A stretch of DNA of 7,091 nt from CAYSRM01 sp964543205 (lineage in GTDB: Bacteria; Verrucomicrobiota; Kiritimatiellia; UBA8416; CAYSRM01): NCBI GenBank assembly GCA_964543205.1, contig CAZIXB010000085.1, forward strand, positions 1-7,091, read 5' to 3'. The position numbers and the translations under genes were made by a program. The notes below the pieces were generated by a model that did not search any database, was not told where the DNA came from, and saw only the letters and a program-made list of their open reading frames with translations. This document shows positions 1 through 6,148 of the stretch, piece after piece; the first letter of the stretch is position 1; each line of letters opens with the position of its first letter.

Positions 1-1
1 A

Positions 2-613
2 GCCGCAGAGCACAGGATGTATCTGCCGCTTGCGGGTGTAGTTGTGATGGTTTCCTGCATAGTGTACCGACTGACTGTGCATAAGGGTTCTGCCCGCGGC
101 CGGGCCTTTATAGTTGCTGGCGCTGTTTTGCTGGTGGCCGTCTTGGGCTTCCGTACGCATCAGCGGAACAAGGCGTATTATTCTGAACAAGTCATGTGGA
201 GCCGGGTGATTCAAACTAGCCCGGAGAATCTTCGTGCCAGGAATACTCTTGCCTCAATCCTGTTTAAATCCGGAAGAGAAACCGAAGCGCTCCGGCATTT
301 GAGATTTGTGCTGGACTGCACTTCAGATGTTGAATCTGTTACACAGCGATACTCGCCGGAAACAAAATTTGCCCCCATACCCAGCAATTCCAAGCGGCAT
401 AACAGGGTCCTGGCTTTGGCTAACCTGGGTGTATATTACGAACGGGAGGGCAAATTGGACATGGCGGCAGATCAGTACATCAAGGCGCTAAGGCTTTTCC
501 CCTATAAACGGGAAGTTCTTGACGCATATAGGCGCCTGATGAGGCGGAGGGGTCTGGATCCCGAAGAATATGAACGGCGCCTTACAAGAGAAGTCTGGTT
601 TTTTGACAGATAA
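2..613 (+). CDS. C-terminal part of a multi-pass membrane protein with TPR-like repeats (5' end outside the window)
   Basis: The frame is open from base 2, before the first ATG at 17, and reads AAEHRMYLPLAG, so the gene almost certainly starts upstream; 203 residues remain. An E-x-R-M-Y-LP loop followed by hydrophobic segments (about residues 8-22 and 37-52 of the visible part) and then helical repeats is typical of bacterial membrane proteins related to the TMTC/GT-C glycosyltransferase-plus-TPR type. TPR-like helices are visible around SPENLRARNTLASILFKSG and later around ALANLGVYYEREGKLDMAAD and the following helix. The segment between them has a Pro-rich insertion. The family often carries a sugar-transfer domain in the missing N-terminal half, but nothing here shows catalytic residues. 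It converges on the pilin gene across a shared terminator. A role in glycosylating surface proteins such as pilin is possible but only inferred. Confidence 0.75.
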   Translation, partial: AAEHRMYLPLAGVVVMVSCIVYRLTVHKGSARGRAFIVAGAVLLVAVLGFRTHQRNKAYYSEQVMWSRVIQTSPENLRARNTLASILFKSGRETEALRHLRFVLDCTSDVESVTQRYSPETKFAPIPSNSKRHNRVLALANLGVYYEREGKLDMAADQYIKALRLFPYKREVLDAYRRLMRRRGLDPEEYERRLTREVWFFDR

Positions 614-624
614 CCGGAAAAAGA

Positions 625-657
625 AAAAGGAGCGTTCTATCTAGAACCGCTCCTTTT
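625..657. terminator. Bidirectional Rho-independent terminator between converging genes
   Basis: A 10-bp arm (AAAAGGAGCG at 625-634) pairs with CGCTCCTTTT at 648-657. A further 4 bp (TTCT 635-638 with AGAA 643-646) lie inside, with one bulged C at 647 and a four-base loop at 639-642. Reading leftward the stem is followed by T-rich sequence (CTTTTTCTTTTTCC), a good tail for the pilin transcript. Reading rightward the tail is shorter (TTTTCTC) but serves the TPR gene, whose stop is 12 bp before the hairpin. The pilin stop is 29 bp away on the other side. Confidence 0.8.
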
Positions 658-685
658 CTCTGATCATAAACTCGTAGAATTGAGT

Positions 686-1036
686 TTAGTTTCCTGTCGG
701 AAGCTGGTGCACTGTCGGATCATCTATGTTACATGTAGGATTTTCTCCGATCGCGTTGTACCCATACTCTCCGCCTGACGGGCAATCCGGTGTATCTCCA
801 CCCTTGATGTATTCGTTGACATCTCCAGTATTAGGAGTTTCGCCCTGTGTCAGATTCTGTTCCAGCGCCAACTGCTCTTTTGAACCGTCGATCTGTCTGA
901 GGTTATTGATACATGCGTTCTGCCGTGATGTATTACGAGCCTTCACAAATGAAGGTATCGCGATAGCTGCCAGCAGACCGATGATCGCCACCACGATCAT
1001 AATCTCTACCAGTGTAAAACCTTGTTTCTTCTTCAT
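686..1036 (-). CDS. Type IV prepilin / pseudopilin, major-pilin-like (116 aa)
   Basis: Encodes a prepilin with a short positive leader MKKKQG, cleaved after Gly6 by prepilin peptidase. The mature protein starts at Phe7 and has the conserved Glu5 (Glu11 of the precursor) in FTLVEI. Residues 7-30 form the hydrophobic helix that anchors it in the inner membrane and packs the filament core; Pro28 sits at the usual position 22 of the mature chain. After the helix come KARNTSRQNACINNLRQIDG and a small globular part with Cys85 and Cys102, which could form a C-terminal disulfide loop. It is short for a major pilin, closer to GspG or Geobacter-type pilins. I chose the ATG at 1034-1036 over an upstream ATG at 1105: it gives a normal leader and has an AAGGAGG ribosome site six bases upstream, and the upstream ATG would lie at about the predicted transcription start. 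The gene has its own sigma-54 promoter and a terminator, so it is probably transcribed alone and strongly. Confidence 0.93.
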   Translation of the reverse strand: MKKKQGFTLVEIMIVVAIIGLLAAIAIPSFVKARNTSRQNACINNLRQIDGSKEQLALEQNLTQGETPNTGDVNEYIKGGDTPDCPSGGEYGYNAIGENPTCNIDDPTVHQLPTGN

Positions 1037-1042
1037 CGCATT

Positions 1043-1049
1043 CCTCCTT
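1043..1049 (-). promoter_or_regulatory. Strong Shine-Dalgarno site of the pilin gene
   Basis: AAGGAGG on the minus strand, six bases before the ATG at 1036. It is an almost full match to the anti-Shine-Dalgarno sequence. It decides the pilin start against the longer in-frame reading and fits a highly translated structural subunit. Confidence 0.85.
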
Positions 1050-1113
1050 TCAGGATTTATGGGTTGCGAACTTACCCAGCGACACGTACATATGTCGACC
1101 GCCATATATGTAG

Positions 1114-1129
1114 AGCAAACTCCGTGCCA
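1114..1129 (-). promoter_or_regulatory. Sigma-54 (RpoN) -24/-12 promoter of the pilin gene
   Basis: On the minus strand the sequence is TGGCACG-GAGT-TTGCT, matching every position of the textbook sigma-54 consensus TGGCACG-N4-TTGCW. The -24 GG (1128-1127) and the -12 GC (1116-1115) have the required spacing, and a T precedes the site as preferred. The predicted start is near 1103 (a G), giving a leader of about 67 nt before the pilin ATG. Sigma-54 promoters need an NtrC-type AAA+ activator, and one is encoded by the next gene upstream. No transcription data were available. Confidence 0.9.
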
Positions 1130-1202
1130 AGCTTGTGTTTGCTTTTAAAAAAAGCCTGGATGATGTGATTGAGCAATAATATAGGGCCATCTTTAAAAAA
1201 TT

Positions 1203-1242
1203 GGCATCTGGCAAAGGCTTCTAGACTCGCATAGAGGCAAAG
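1203..1242 (-). promoter_or_regulatory. Candidate upstream activator site: repeated GCAT-n2/3-GGCAAAG element
   Basis: GGCAAAG occurs at 1210-1216 and again at 1236-1242, 26 bp apart. Each copy is preceded by GCAT with a two- or three-base gap (GGCATCTGGCAAAG and CGCATAGAGGCAAAG). On the pilin strand these are CTTTGCC repeats lying about -100 to -139 from the predicted start, where NtrC-family activators usually bind. The repeat is seen directly; its use as a PilR-like binding site is inference, and it does not match a consensus I can name. Confidence 0.4.
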
Positions 1243-1366
1243 CTGCGAAAAAGTGTTAGCAATATTGAGAAATGAGTTTTTTGAAGTTAGATGTTTTAAA
1301 TTCTGCAGGTAGAGGCTGAACAGGCAATGATTACAGGTCTAGTGACTGAAATATGTAAGTATCCGA

Positions 1367-1383
1367 AAAAACTTTAAGTTTTT
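1367..1383. repeat. 17-bp perfect AT-rich palindrome
   Basis: AAAAACTT-T-AAGTTTTT: 8-bp arms around one base. As RNA it would be only a weak A-U hairpin with a 7-bp stem. As DNA its symmetry could suit a dimeric repressor or activator. It lies about 265-280 bp upstream of the predicted pilin start and about 135 bp past the regulator stop. No known operator consensus is matched. Confidence 0.35.
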
Positions 1384-1517
1384 CATTTCACATATATGCA
1401 AACGTGCGAAAATATGCTTGGGGCCACATATCTGCCCCTTTCGCGATGCGAGATCATGGAGAATGCTGGGTTTTGCCTGTGAAACGGCCTTGTTTTATAT
1501 ATTAAAGCATATGGCAA

Positions 1518-2891
1518 TCAGGTTGTGTCTGCGTCGGGGAGTTTCCGGTATAGTGTCGCAAGGCTTATATTGAGAGCTTTGGCTGCCTGTTCTTTGTCGC
1601 CTTTTGTGTGTTCAAGAACCTGGGCAAGGTATTCTTTTTCTTTAGATCTGAGGAAAGCTCTAAGGGATTTAGCGCGTGTTGCCTCAAGTTTGGAGGGGCC
1701 CTGCGTGGTCTGCGCGGTTATTGGTGTAGCGGCAATCTTGGGGGGCAGAACCTCTTTTTTTATCTTATTTTCTTCGCTGAACGTAAGGGCGTGCTTCATT
1801 GCATTTTCCAGTTCCCGGACGTTGCCGGGCCACTGGTATGATTCCAGGACTGCCGCGGTTTCGCTTGTTATAAGCGGCGACGGCTGATCTTCCCGGGTTT
1901 CGCTTTTGAGAACGTGATAGGCGAGGGGCATTATATCTTCTGTACGTTCACGCAGAGGTTTTATTTCGATGGGAATAACACTGATCCGGTAATACAGATC
2001 CTGGCGGAAGGAACCTTCCTGCATAAGTGTCTCAAGGGGTCTATTTGTGGCAGCCAGAACCCGAACGTTAATGGCTATATTCTGATTGCTGCCGACCCGC
2101 CGGATTTCCCTTTCCTGCAATACGCGCAGCAGTTTTCCTTGTATGCTTAGTGGCATTGCGCCAATTTCATCCAGAAAGATAGTTCCGCCTTCGGCTGTTT
2201 CGAAAAGCCCTTTTTTCTCTGAAGTGGCCCCAGTGAAAGCGCCTTTTGCATGTCCGAACATTTCGGATTCCAGCAACGGTTCAGGAAGGGCGGCGCAGTT
2301 TACGGCAAGGAAGTTATTGTTTTTTCTGTGGCTGTTGGAGTGGATTGCCTTTGCTACCAGTTCTTTGCCTGTGCCGCTTTCCCCATATATAAGCACAGTA
2401 GTGTCGGTGGGGGCTACTCGTCTGACCATCTCACAGACGTTTTTCATTGAAGCGCTTTCGGCAATTATATTCTCAAGGTGATATTTTGTGTCTAGTTGGG
2501 CCCTGAGATCTTCATTCTCTGTCAAGGCTCTCTGGTAATCTAGGGCGCGCTGCACAGTAATAAGAAGTTCGTCGACTTTAAATGGCTTGGTGACATAGTC
2601 AAAAGCGCCAAGCTTTAAAGCTTCTATGGCTGTTTCTACAGAGCCGTAGGCGGTAAGCATTATCACACCCATCGCCGGTTTTTCCTGATGCGCCAGCTTT
2701 AACAGTTCCATACCGTTTATCGGGCTCATTCTTATGTCCGAGAGCATCAGGTCAAAGTCTTCGGCTTGAAGCAGTTCCTTGGCCTTTACGCCGCCGAGTG
2801 CGCTGGTTACTTCGTATCCTTCTGCTTTCAGAAGTGTTGTCAGAACGCTCAATATACTGGGTTCATCATCAACTAGAAGAAGTTTTGCCAT
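1518..2891 (-). CDS. NtrC/PilR-family sigma-54-dependent response regulator (457 aa)
   Basis: Three-domain activator of sigma-54 RNA polymerase, full length for the family. Receiver domain, residues 1-120: acidic pocket Asp8/Asp9, phosphoacceptor Asp52 (in LMLSDIRM), Thr80 and Lys102. AAA+ domain, about 140-370: Walker A GESGTGKE (170-177), the sigma-54 contact loop GAFTGA (217-222), Walker B TIFLDE (237-242), the sensor segment RVLAATNR (277-284), arginine-finger region FRQDLYYRI (295-303), and WPGNVRELEN near 354-363. A linker of about 30 residues leads to a Fis-type helix-turn-helix at 433-451 (KEQAAKALNISLATLYRKL). All residues needed for phosphorylation, ATP hydrolysis and sigma-54 contact are present. 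The start MAKLLLVDDE is the only sensible one, though its ribosome site is weak (GGAA, about 12 bases upstream). It lies 110 bp after pilC and precedes the sigma-54-driven pilin gene, so a PilR role is likely. No partner histidine kinase is in the window. Confidence 0.95.
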   Translation of the reverse strand: MAKLLLVDDEPSILSVLTTLLKAEGYEVTSALGGVKAKELLQAEDFDLMLSDIRMSPINGMELLKLAHQEKPAMGVIMLTAYGSVETAIEALKLGAFDYVTKPFKVDELLITVQRALDYQRALTENEDLRAQLDTKYHLENIIAESASMKNVCEMVRRVAPTDTTVLIYGESGTGKELVAKAIHSNSHRKNNNFLAVNCAALPEPLLESEMFGHAKGAFTGATSEKKGLFETAEGGTIFLDEIGAMPLSIQGKLLRVLQEREIRRVGSNQNIAINVRVLAATNRPLETLMQEGSFRQDLYYRISVIPIEIKPLRERTEDIMPLAYHVLKSETREDQPSPLITSETAAVLESYQWPGNVRELENAMKHALTFSEENKIKKEVLPPKIAATPITAQTTQGPSKLEATRAKSLRAFLRSKEKEYLAQVLEHTKGDKEQAAKALNISLATLYRKLPDADTT

Positions 2892-2933
2892 TAAAAGCTG
2901 TTTCCGTTTGTCTGTTTACTGAGTTCGGCGGGC

Positions 2934-2963
2934 AGTATAGAAGCAATAGTACGTATTAGTAAA
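2934..2963 (-). promoter_or_regulatory. Possible sigma-70-type promoter for the response regulator
   Basis: Minus strand: TTTACT (2963-2958), an 18-bp spacer, and TATACT (2939-2934). The -10 matches 5 of 6 consensus positions, the -35 only 3 of 6. It lies in the 110-bp gap after pilC and would give a leader of about 35 nt. Transcription through from pilB-pilC is the alternative, because the only hairpin here (AGGTTT-tgct-AAACCT at 2983-2998 on the minus strand) has no T-run after it. Confidence 0.3.
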
Positions 2964-3001
2964 GAGGAATTCTCAGTTTTTAGGTTTAGCAAAACCTGAA
3001 A

Positions 3002-4183
3002 TCAGCCGCCGCTGACGACTTCCCCCATCTTGAAGATGGGCAGGAACATACATAACACGATGCCGCCGATTATGACACCGAGAAATATCATCAGCAGAGG
3101 CTCCAGGAGCGATGTGAGGCCTGAGAGCATGGCATCGACTTCATCGTCGTAAAAATCGGCGATATTATCCATCATATCGTCAATTTTTCCTGTTTTCTCG
3201 CCTGCCTGCATCATTCGGACGAGCATGATGGGGAATACTGTTTGCTTTATCAATGCAGAGGATAAGGGTTCGCCTTTTTCGACGCTGTCTCTTGCGTGAA
3301 TTATAACCCGCCCGGCCACCTTATTGCCTGTGGCCCCGGAGACAATTTGAAGAGCGTTTAATATGGGCACGCCGCTGCGTATAAGTTGTCCAAAGGTTCG
3401 GGCAAATCTGGCGGATGCGACCTTTCTGTTCAGTTCCCCGAAGACCGGAACTTTAAGTGTAAATTGATCAAACTTGTAAGCGCCACTTTCTGTCTGTTTC
3501 CATTTTTTGAATGCGACAACCAGTATTGCGATTCCCCCGAAAACAAAAAGGCCCTTACTCTGGAGGAATGCGCTTACGTCCAGCAACGCTTGTGTGGGAC
3601 CTGGGAGCGCAGCGTCAAAGTCTTCAAACATTTCGCCAAATACAGGAACCACAAATATTATCAGGCCGATAGAAATGGCTATTGCGATGCACAGGACAAT
3701 CACCGGGTACATCATGGCTGATTTGACTTTTCGCTTCAGTTTTGCACTGGCTTCAAGAAATCCTGCCAGACGCCCGATTGTTTCGGCCAACTGGCCCCCT
3801 GATTCGCCTCCACGGACCATGTTTGCGTACAAATCGTCAAAGATGGACGGATATTTCCGGAGGGCTTCGGAAAAGGCAGAACCGTTTTCTATATCTTTTT
3901 TAATGTTTTCTATTACATGCTTGAAATTGGGATTATCAGTCTGATCGTGCAGCGCTTCCAGAGAAGCCACGATGGGCATGCCTGCAGTCAACATTGCGGA
4001 AAGCTGGCGTGAAAAACCGGGAAGAAGTTCCGCAACGATTTTTTTCGCTCCGGGTGTGCGTTTTCTCGTCTTCTTTGTTGCGGTGTTTTTTTTCGCTCTT
4101 GCTGCTGCCTTTTGTCCGGAAGCATTTTTCCGGCCGGTTCCGGGAGAAGCTGAGCGTGATCCTGTCTGTACTACTGGGCTCAT
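3002..4183 (-). CDS. pilC: Type IV pilus / type II secretion inner-membrane platform protein (PilC/GspF family, 393 aa)
   Basis: Polytopic platform protein that couples the cytoplasmic assembly ATPase to pilin insertion. It carries two repeated T2SSF domains: the first at about 55-180 (FSRQLSAMLTAGMPIVASLEAL, later MVRGGESGGQL and a membrane helix at 158-181), the second at about 257-382 (SARFARTFGQLIRSGVPILNAL, later MMQAGEKTGKIDDMM and a final helix at 356-382). A further hydrophobic segment lies near 210-225. GE(S/K)(G)G and the paired 'LxxAGMP/IRSGVP' turns are family signatures. The first 48 residues are not the usual PilC N-terminus but a low-complexity basic tail rich in Lys, Arg, Ala, Ser and Thr. 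The ATG at 4183 has AAGAGGA seven bases upstream. The gene starts 35 bp after the pilB stop, so the two are probably co-transcribed. Sequence alone does not separate PilC from GspF firmly; pilB and the pilin context favour a pilus. Confidence 0.92.
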   Translation of the reverse strand: MSPVVQTGSRSASPGTGRKNASGQKAAARAKKNTATKKTRKRTPGAKKIVAELLPGFSRQLSAMLTAGMPIVASLEALHDQTDNPNFKHVIENIKKDIENGSAFSEALRKYPSIFDDLYANMVRGGESGGQLAETIGRLAGFLEASAKLKRKVKSAMMYPVIVLCIAIAISIGLIIFVVPVFGEMFEDFDAALPGPTQALLDVSAFLQSKGLFVFGGIAILVVAFKKWKQTESGAYKFDQFTLKVPVFGELNRKVASARFARTFGQLIRSGVPILNALQIVSGATGNKVAGRVIIHARDSVEKGEPLSSALIKQTVFPIMLVRMMQAGEKTGKIDDMMDNIADFYDDEVDAMLSGLTSLLEPLLMIFLGVIIGGIVLCMFLPIFKMGEVVSGG

Positions 4184-4218
4184 GTGATGGTCCTCTTCAG
4201 TTACCCTTATAGTACAAT

Positions 4219-5937
4219 TTAGCCGCCGGTAACTTCAAGGACCGATTCGAGGGAAGCCACGCCTTCCTTTACACGTTGCAGGCCGGCCTCTTTCAGAGTA
4301 AGCATCCCGTTTTCTTTTCCAAGAGCGACAAGTTCGTCGGTATTTGCATCTCTAAGAATGGCCTGACGGATTTTCTCCGTTATGCTCAGAACTTCCATTA
4401 CCGCACCCCGTCCCTTGTACCCTCTGTTGTTGCATCGGGGACATCCTTTGGGGGCGTAAATTGTGGCTCCTTCAAAAAAATCGGGAGGTATGTCGTTGAC
4501 TCTGAGCACTTCAGCATCAATTTCCATCGGTTTTTTACAAGCCGGACACAGCCGCCTGAAAAGTCTCTGTGCCTGAGTAAGGATAAGGCAGGCGCCCAGC
4601 ATGAATGGCTCTATCCCCATATCAATAAGTCTTGTCACGGCCTGGGCTGCGTTGTTGGTGTGCAGCGTGGCGAGTACGAGGTGCCCTGTCAGAGCTGCTT
4701 CGATTGCTATGTGGGCTGTTTCTCTGTCTCTAAGCTCTCCGACAAGTATGTCGTCAGGGTCCTGTCGAAGGATTGATCTGAGTGCAGAGGCAAAGGTAAG
4801 TCCCACATTAGGATTGATCTGGACCTGGTTGAGACCGGGGATCTGAAACTCGACCGGGTCTTCGCACGTTATGATATTGGTGTCGGGTTGGTTCAAATCC
4901 TGGAGACAGGAATACAGAGTCATGGTTTTCCCGCTGCCAGTAGGTCCTGTGACAAGCACTATTCCGTTAGGTTGCGAGAGTGCATGCCGGAAAGCCTGGT
5001 ATGAGATATCATCTAAACCCAGATTGTCGACTCCGCCGAGCAGTTTTGATTTGTCAAGAGTTCGGATAACAACCTTTTCGCCATGTACAGTCGGCATCAG
5101 GCTGATACGTAGATCAACCTCTTTGCCCAGAGCCTTTATGTGTGTGCGTCCATCTTGTGGAATGCGCCGTTCGGCAATATCAAGGTCGGACATGATCTTG
5201 ACCCTGGAGATAACCGCATTCTGCATGCTTTTAGGGGGGCCGGGACGTTCAACAAGCCGTCCGTCAATACGGTACCGAAGGCGTACGCGCTTTTCTTCGG
5301 GCTCTATATGAACATCGCTGGCGTCTGTCCTGAGAGCTTCGACCAGGATCATATTGACCATGCGGATCACCGGCGCGCCTTCAGCGCTTTCAAGCATCGC
5401 ATCTATGCTGTCTTCGTCCTCTTCCTCTTCAAGGAGTTCAATTTCGCTGTCATCCTTCATGACGTCTTCCATGTCCAGCCCCTGGGCGCTTTCTTCAGTA
5501 AATGCGCTGATGAGTTTCTGTGTAATCTCGTTTTCGGCGGCGACAAGGGAGGATACACTCATGCCGGTAATTGTGCTGATTTCATCAACAGCCATAAGAT
5601 CAAAAGGATCGCCTAGGGCTACAGTCAGATGTTTGGCGGTTTTTGCCACCGGAAGCACAACCCTTTTCTGCATTATTTCCTTTGGTATAAGGTCGAGCAG
5701 GTTCTTGTCCGGAGTGAACTTCGAGAGGCTTATCGGAGCCATCTTTAAATATTCTGAAAGAGCAAGAACCAGATCCTCGCTCTTGATCAGATTCTTCTGT
5801 ATCAGATATTTTTCAAGCCGCAGCTTCTCGTTTCTTGCCTTTTCTTCAGCATCGGCAATAGCTTCCGCGTCGATAACATTATTCTTGAGAAGAATATCTG
5901 AAATAGTTCCCCGTTGTTGTTCCCTTGTTTTGGCCAT
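4219..5937 (-). CDS. pilB: Type IV pilus assembly / type II secretion ATPase (PilB/GspE family, 572 aa)
   Basis: Hexameric cytoplasmic ATPase that drives pilin polymerisation. Order of parts: MshEN/T2SSE_N domain (about 10-146), a strongly acidic linker (162-176, LLEEEEDEDS), then the ATPase core beginning APVIRMVNMILVEAL (188-202) with DASDVHIEP (205-213). Walker A is GPTGSGKT (331-338), the Asp box TCEDPVEF (357-364), Walker B DILVGELRD (396-404) and the His box TGHLVLATLHTN (417-428). Two Cys pairs, Cys464/Cys467 and Cys499/Cys502, form the zinc site found in PilB and GspE but not PilT. All catalytic elements are intact and the length is typical. The N-terminal c-di-GMP-type motif is degenerate: TIS where RLG is expected in the first half, and RLE in the second. 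The ATG at 5937 has GAGG seven bases upstream. It is first in a minus-strand run pilB-pilC and faces a divergent gene carrying a related N-terminal domain. Confidence 0.94.
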   Translation of the reverse strand: MAKTREQQRGTISDILLKNNVIDAEAIADAEEKARNEKLRLEKYLIQKNLIKSEDLVLALSEYLKMAPISLSKFTPDKNLLDLIPKEIMQKRVVLPVAKTAKHLTVALGDPFDLMAVDEISTITGMSVSSLVAAENEITQKLISAFTEESAQGLDMEDVMKDDSEIELLEEEEDEDSIDAMLESAEGAPVIRMVNMILVEALRTDASDVHIEPEEKRVRLRYRIDGRLVERPGPPKSMQNAVISRVKIMSDLDIAERRIPQDGRTHIKALGKEVDLRISLMPTVHGEKVVIRTLDKSKLLGGVDNLGLDDISYQAFRHALSQPNGIVLVTGPTGSGKTMTLYSCLQDLNQPDTNIITCEDPVEFQIPGLNQVQINPNVGLTFASALRSILRQDPDDILVGELRDRETAHIAIEAALTGHLVLATLHTNNAAQAVTRLIDMGIEPFMLGACLILTQAQRLFRRLCPACKKPMEIDAEVLRVNDIPPDFFEGATIYAPKGCPRCNNRGYKGRGAVMEVLSITEKIRQAILRDANTDELVALGKENGMLTLKEAGLQRVKEGVASLESVLEVTGG

Positions 5938-5992
5938 TCGTCTTCCTCGGTATGCTCAGACATGTCTTTTTGATATCATGAGTTATAGATTG

Positions 5993-6021
5993 ATTATTAC
6001 ATAATTAAAAATTTCTGGCAA
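5993..6021 (-). promoter_or_regulatory. Sigma-70-type promoter of pilB-pilC
   Basis: Minus strand: TTGCCA (6021-6016, 5 of 6 consensus), a 17-bp spacer ending in TGT, and AATAAT (5998-5993, 5 of 6). The TG one base before the -10 makes an extended -10 element. Predicted start near 5986, giving a leader of about 50 nt before the pilB ATG. There is no -24/-12 element in this region, so the motor genes appear not to share the pilin's sigma-54 control. Confidence 0.55.
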
Positions 6022-6103
6022 TGCGAATTCATGAACCTCAGCGGCGATTCTCTACAGTTGTTGTTGCTGCATTTTTATTGACTGTCAAGAGCTTAGAGCG
6101 TAC

Positions 6104-6132
6104 TTTTCAAGAGATTGAATCAGGGATATATT
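6104..6132 (+). promoter_or_regulatory. Possible promoter of the TPR-MshEN-like gene
   Basis: TTTTCA (6104-6109), 17 bp, then TATATT (6127-6132). The predicted start would lie at about 6139-6140, only some ten bases before the ATG at 6149. A second candidate just upstream is TTGACT (6078-6083), 17 bp, TACTTT (6101-6106), which leaves a more usual leader of about 35 nt. I cannot tell which is used. Confidence 0.3.
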
Positions 6133-6148
6133 TTTGCATGGGGTAAAC

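Larger units (their letters stand above)
1037..1517. other. 481-bp non-coding region between the pilin and regulator genes
   Basis: I find no convincing gene on either strand here. From the pilin side it holds the ribosome site, a roughly 67-nt leader, the sigma-54 promoter, an AT-rich stretch with A-runs (about 1146-1200), the GGCAAAG repeats, and two symmetric elements further up (a 17-bp palindrome at 1367-1383 and GGGGC/GCCCC at 1420-1438). Sequence after the regulator stop lacks a good Rho-independent terminator, so some read-through from the regulator toward the pilin is possible. Confidence 0.7.

Noticed and set aside
1037..1105. Longer pilin reading starting at an ATG at 1105
   Set aside because: It would add 23 residues with no leader character, lies at about the predicted transcription start, and ignores the strong AAGGAGG site placed for the ATG at 1036.
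726..1148. Plus-strand open frame of 140 codons over the pilin
   Set aside because: It is the antisense of a clear pilin gene and its translation has no recognisable domain.
1156..1200. IHF site between the pilin promoter and the activator repeats
   Set aside because: The region is AT-rich with A-runs, but I find no match to the WATCAANNNNTTR consensus on either strand.
1201..1218. Plus-strand TTGGCA as a second sigma-54 promoter
   Set aside because: The GC expected 12 bases after the GG is absent (AG instead) and no plus-strand gene follows.
1420..1438. GGGGC/GCCCC hairpin as terminator of the regulator gene
   Set aside because: The stem is only 5 bp with a 9-base loop, lies about 80 bp after the stop, and has no T-run directly after it on the minus strand.
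5354..6004. Plus-strand open frame of 216 codons over the start of pilB
   Set aside because: It is antisense to PilB; its Ser-rich runs come from the complement of the acidic linker codons.
6134..6148. TTG start five codons upstream for the TPR-MshEN-like gene
   Set aside because: The ATG at 6149 has a GGGG ribosome-site core five bases upstream and gives a usual MADEKK start.
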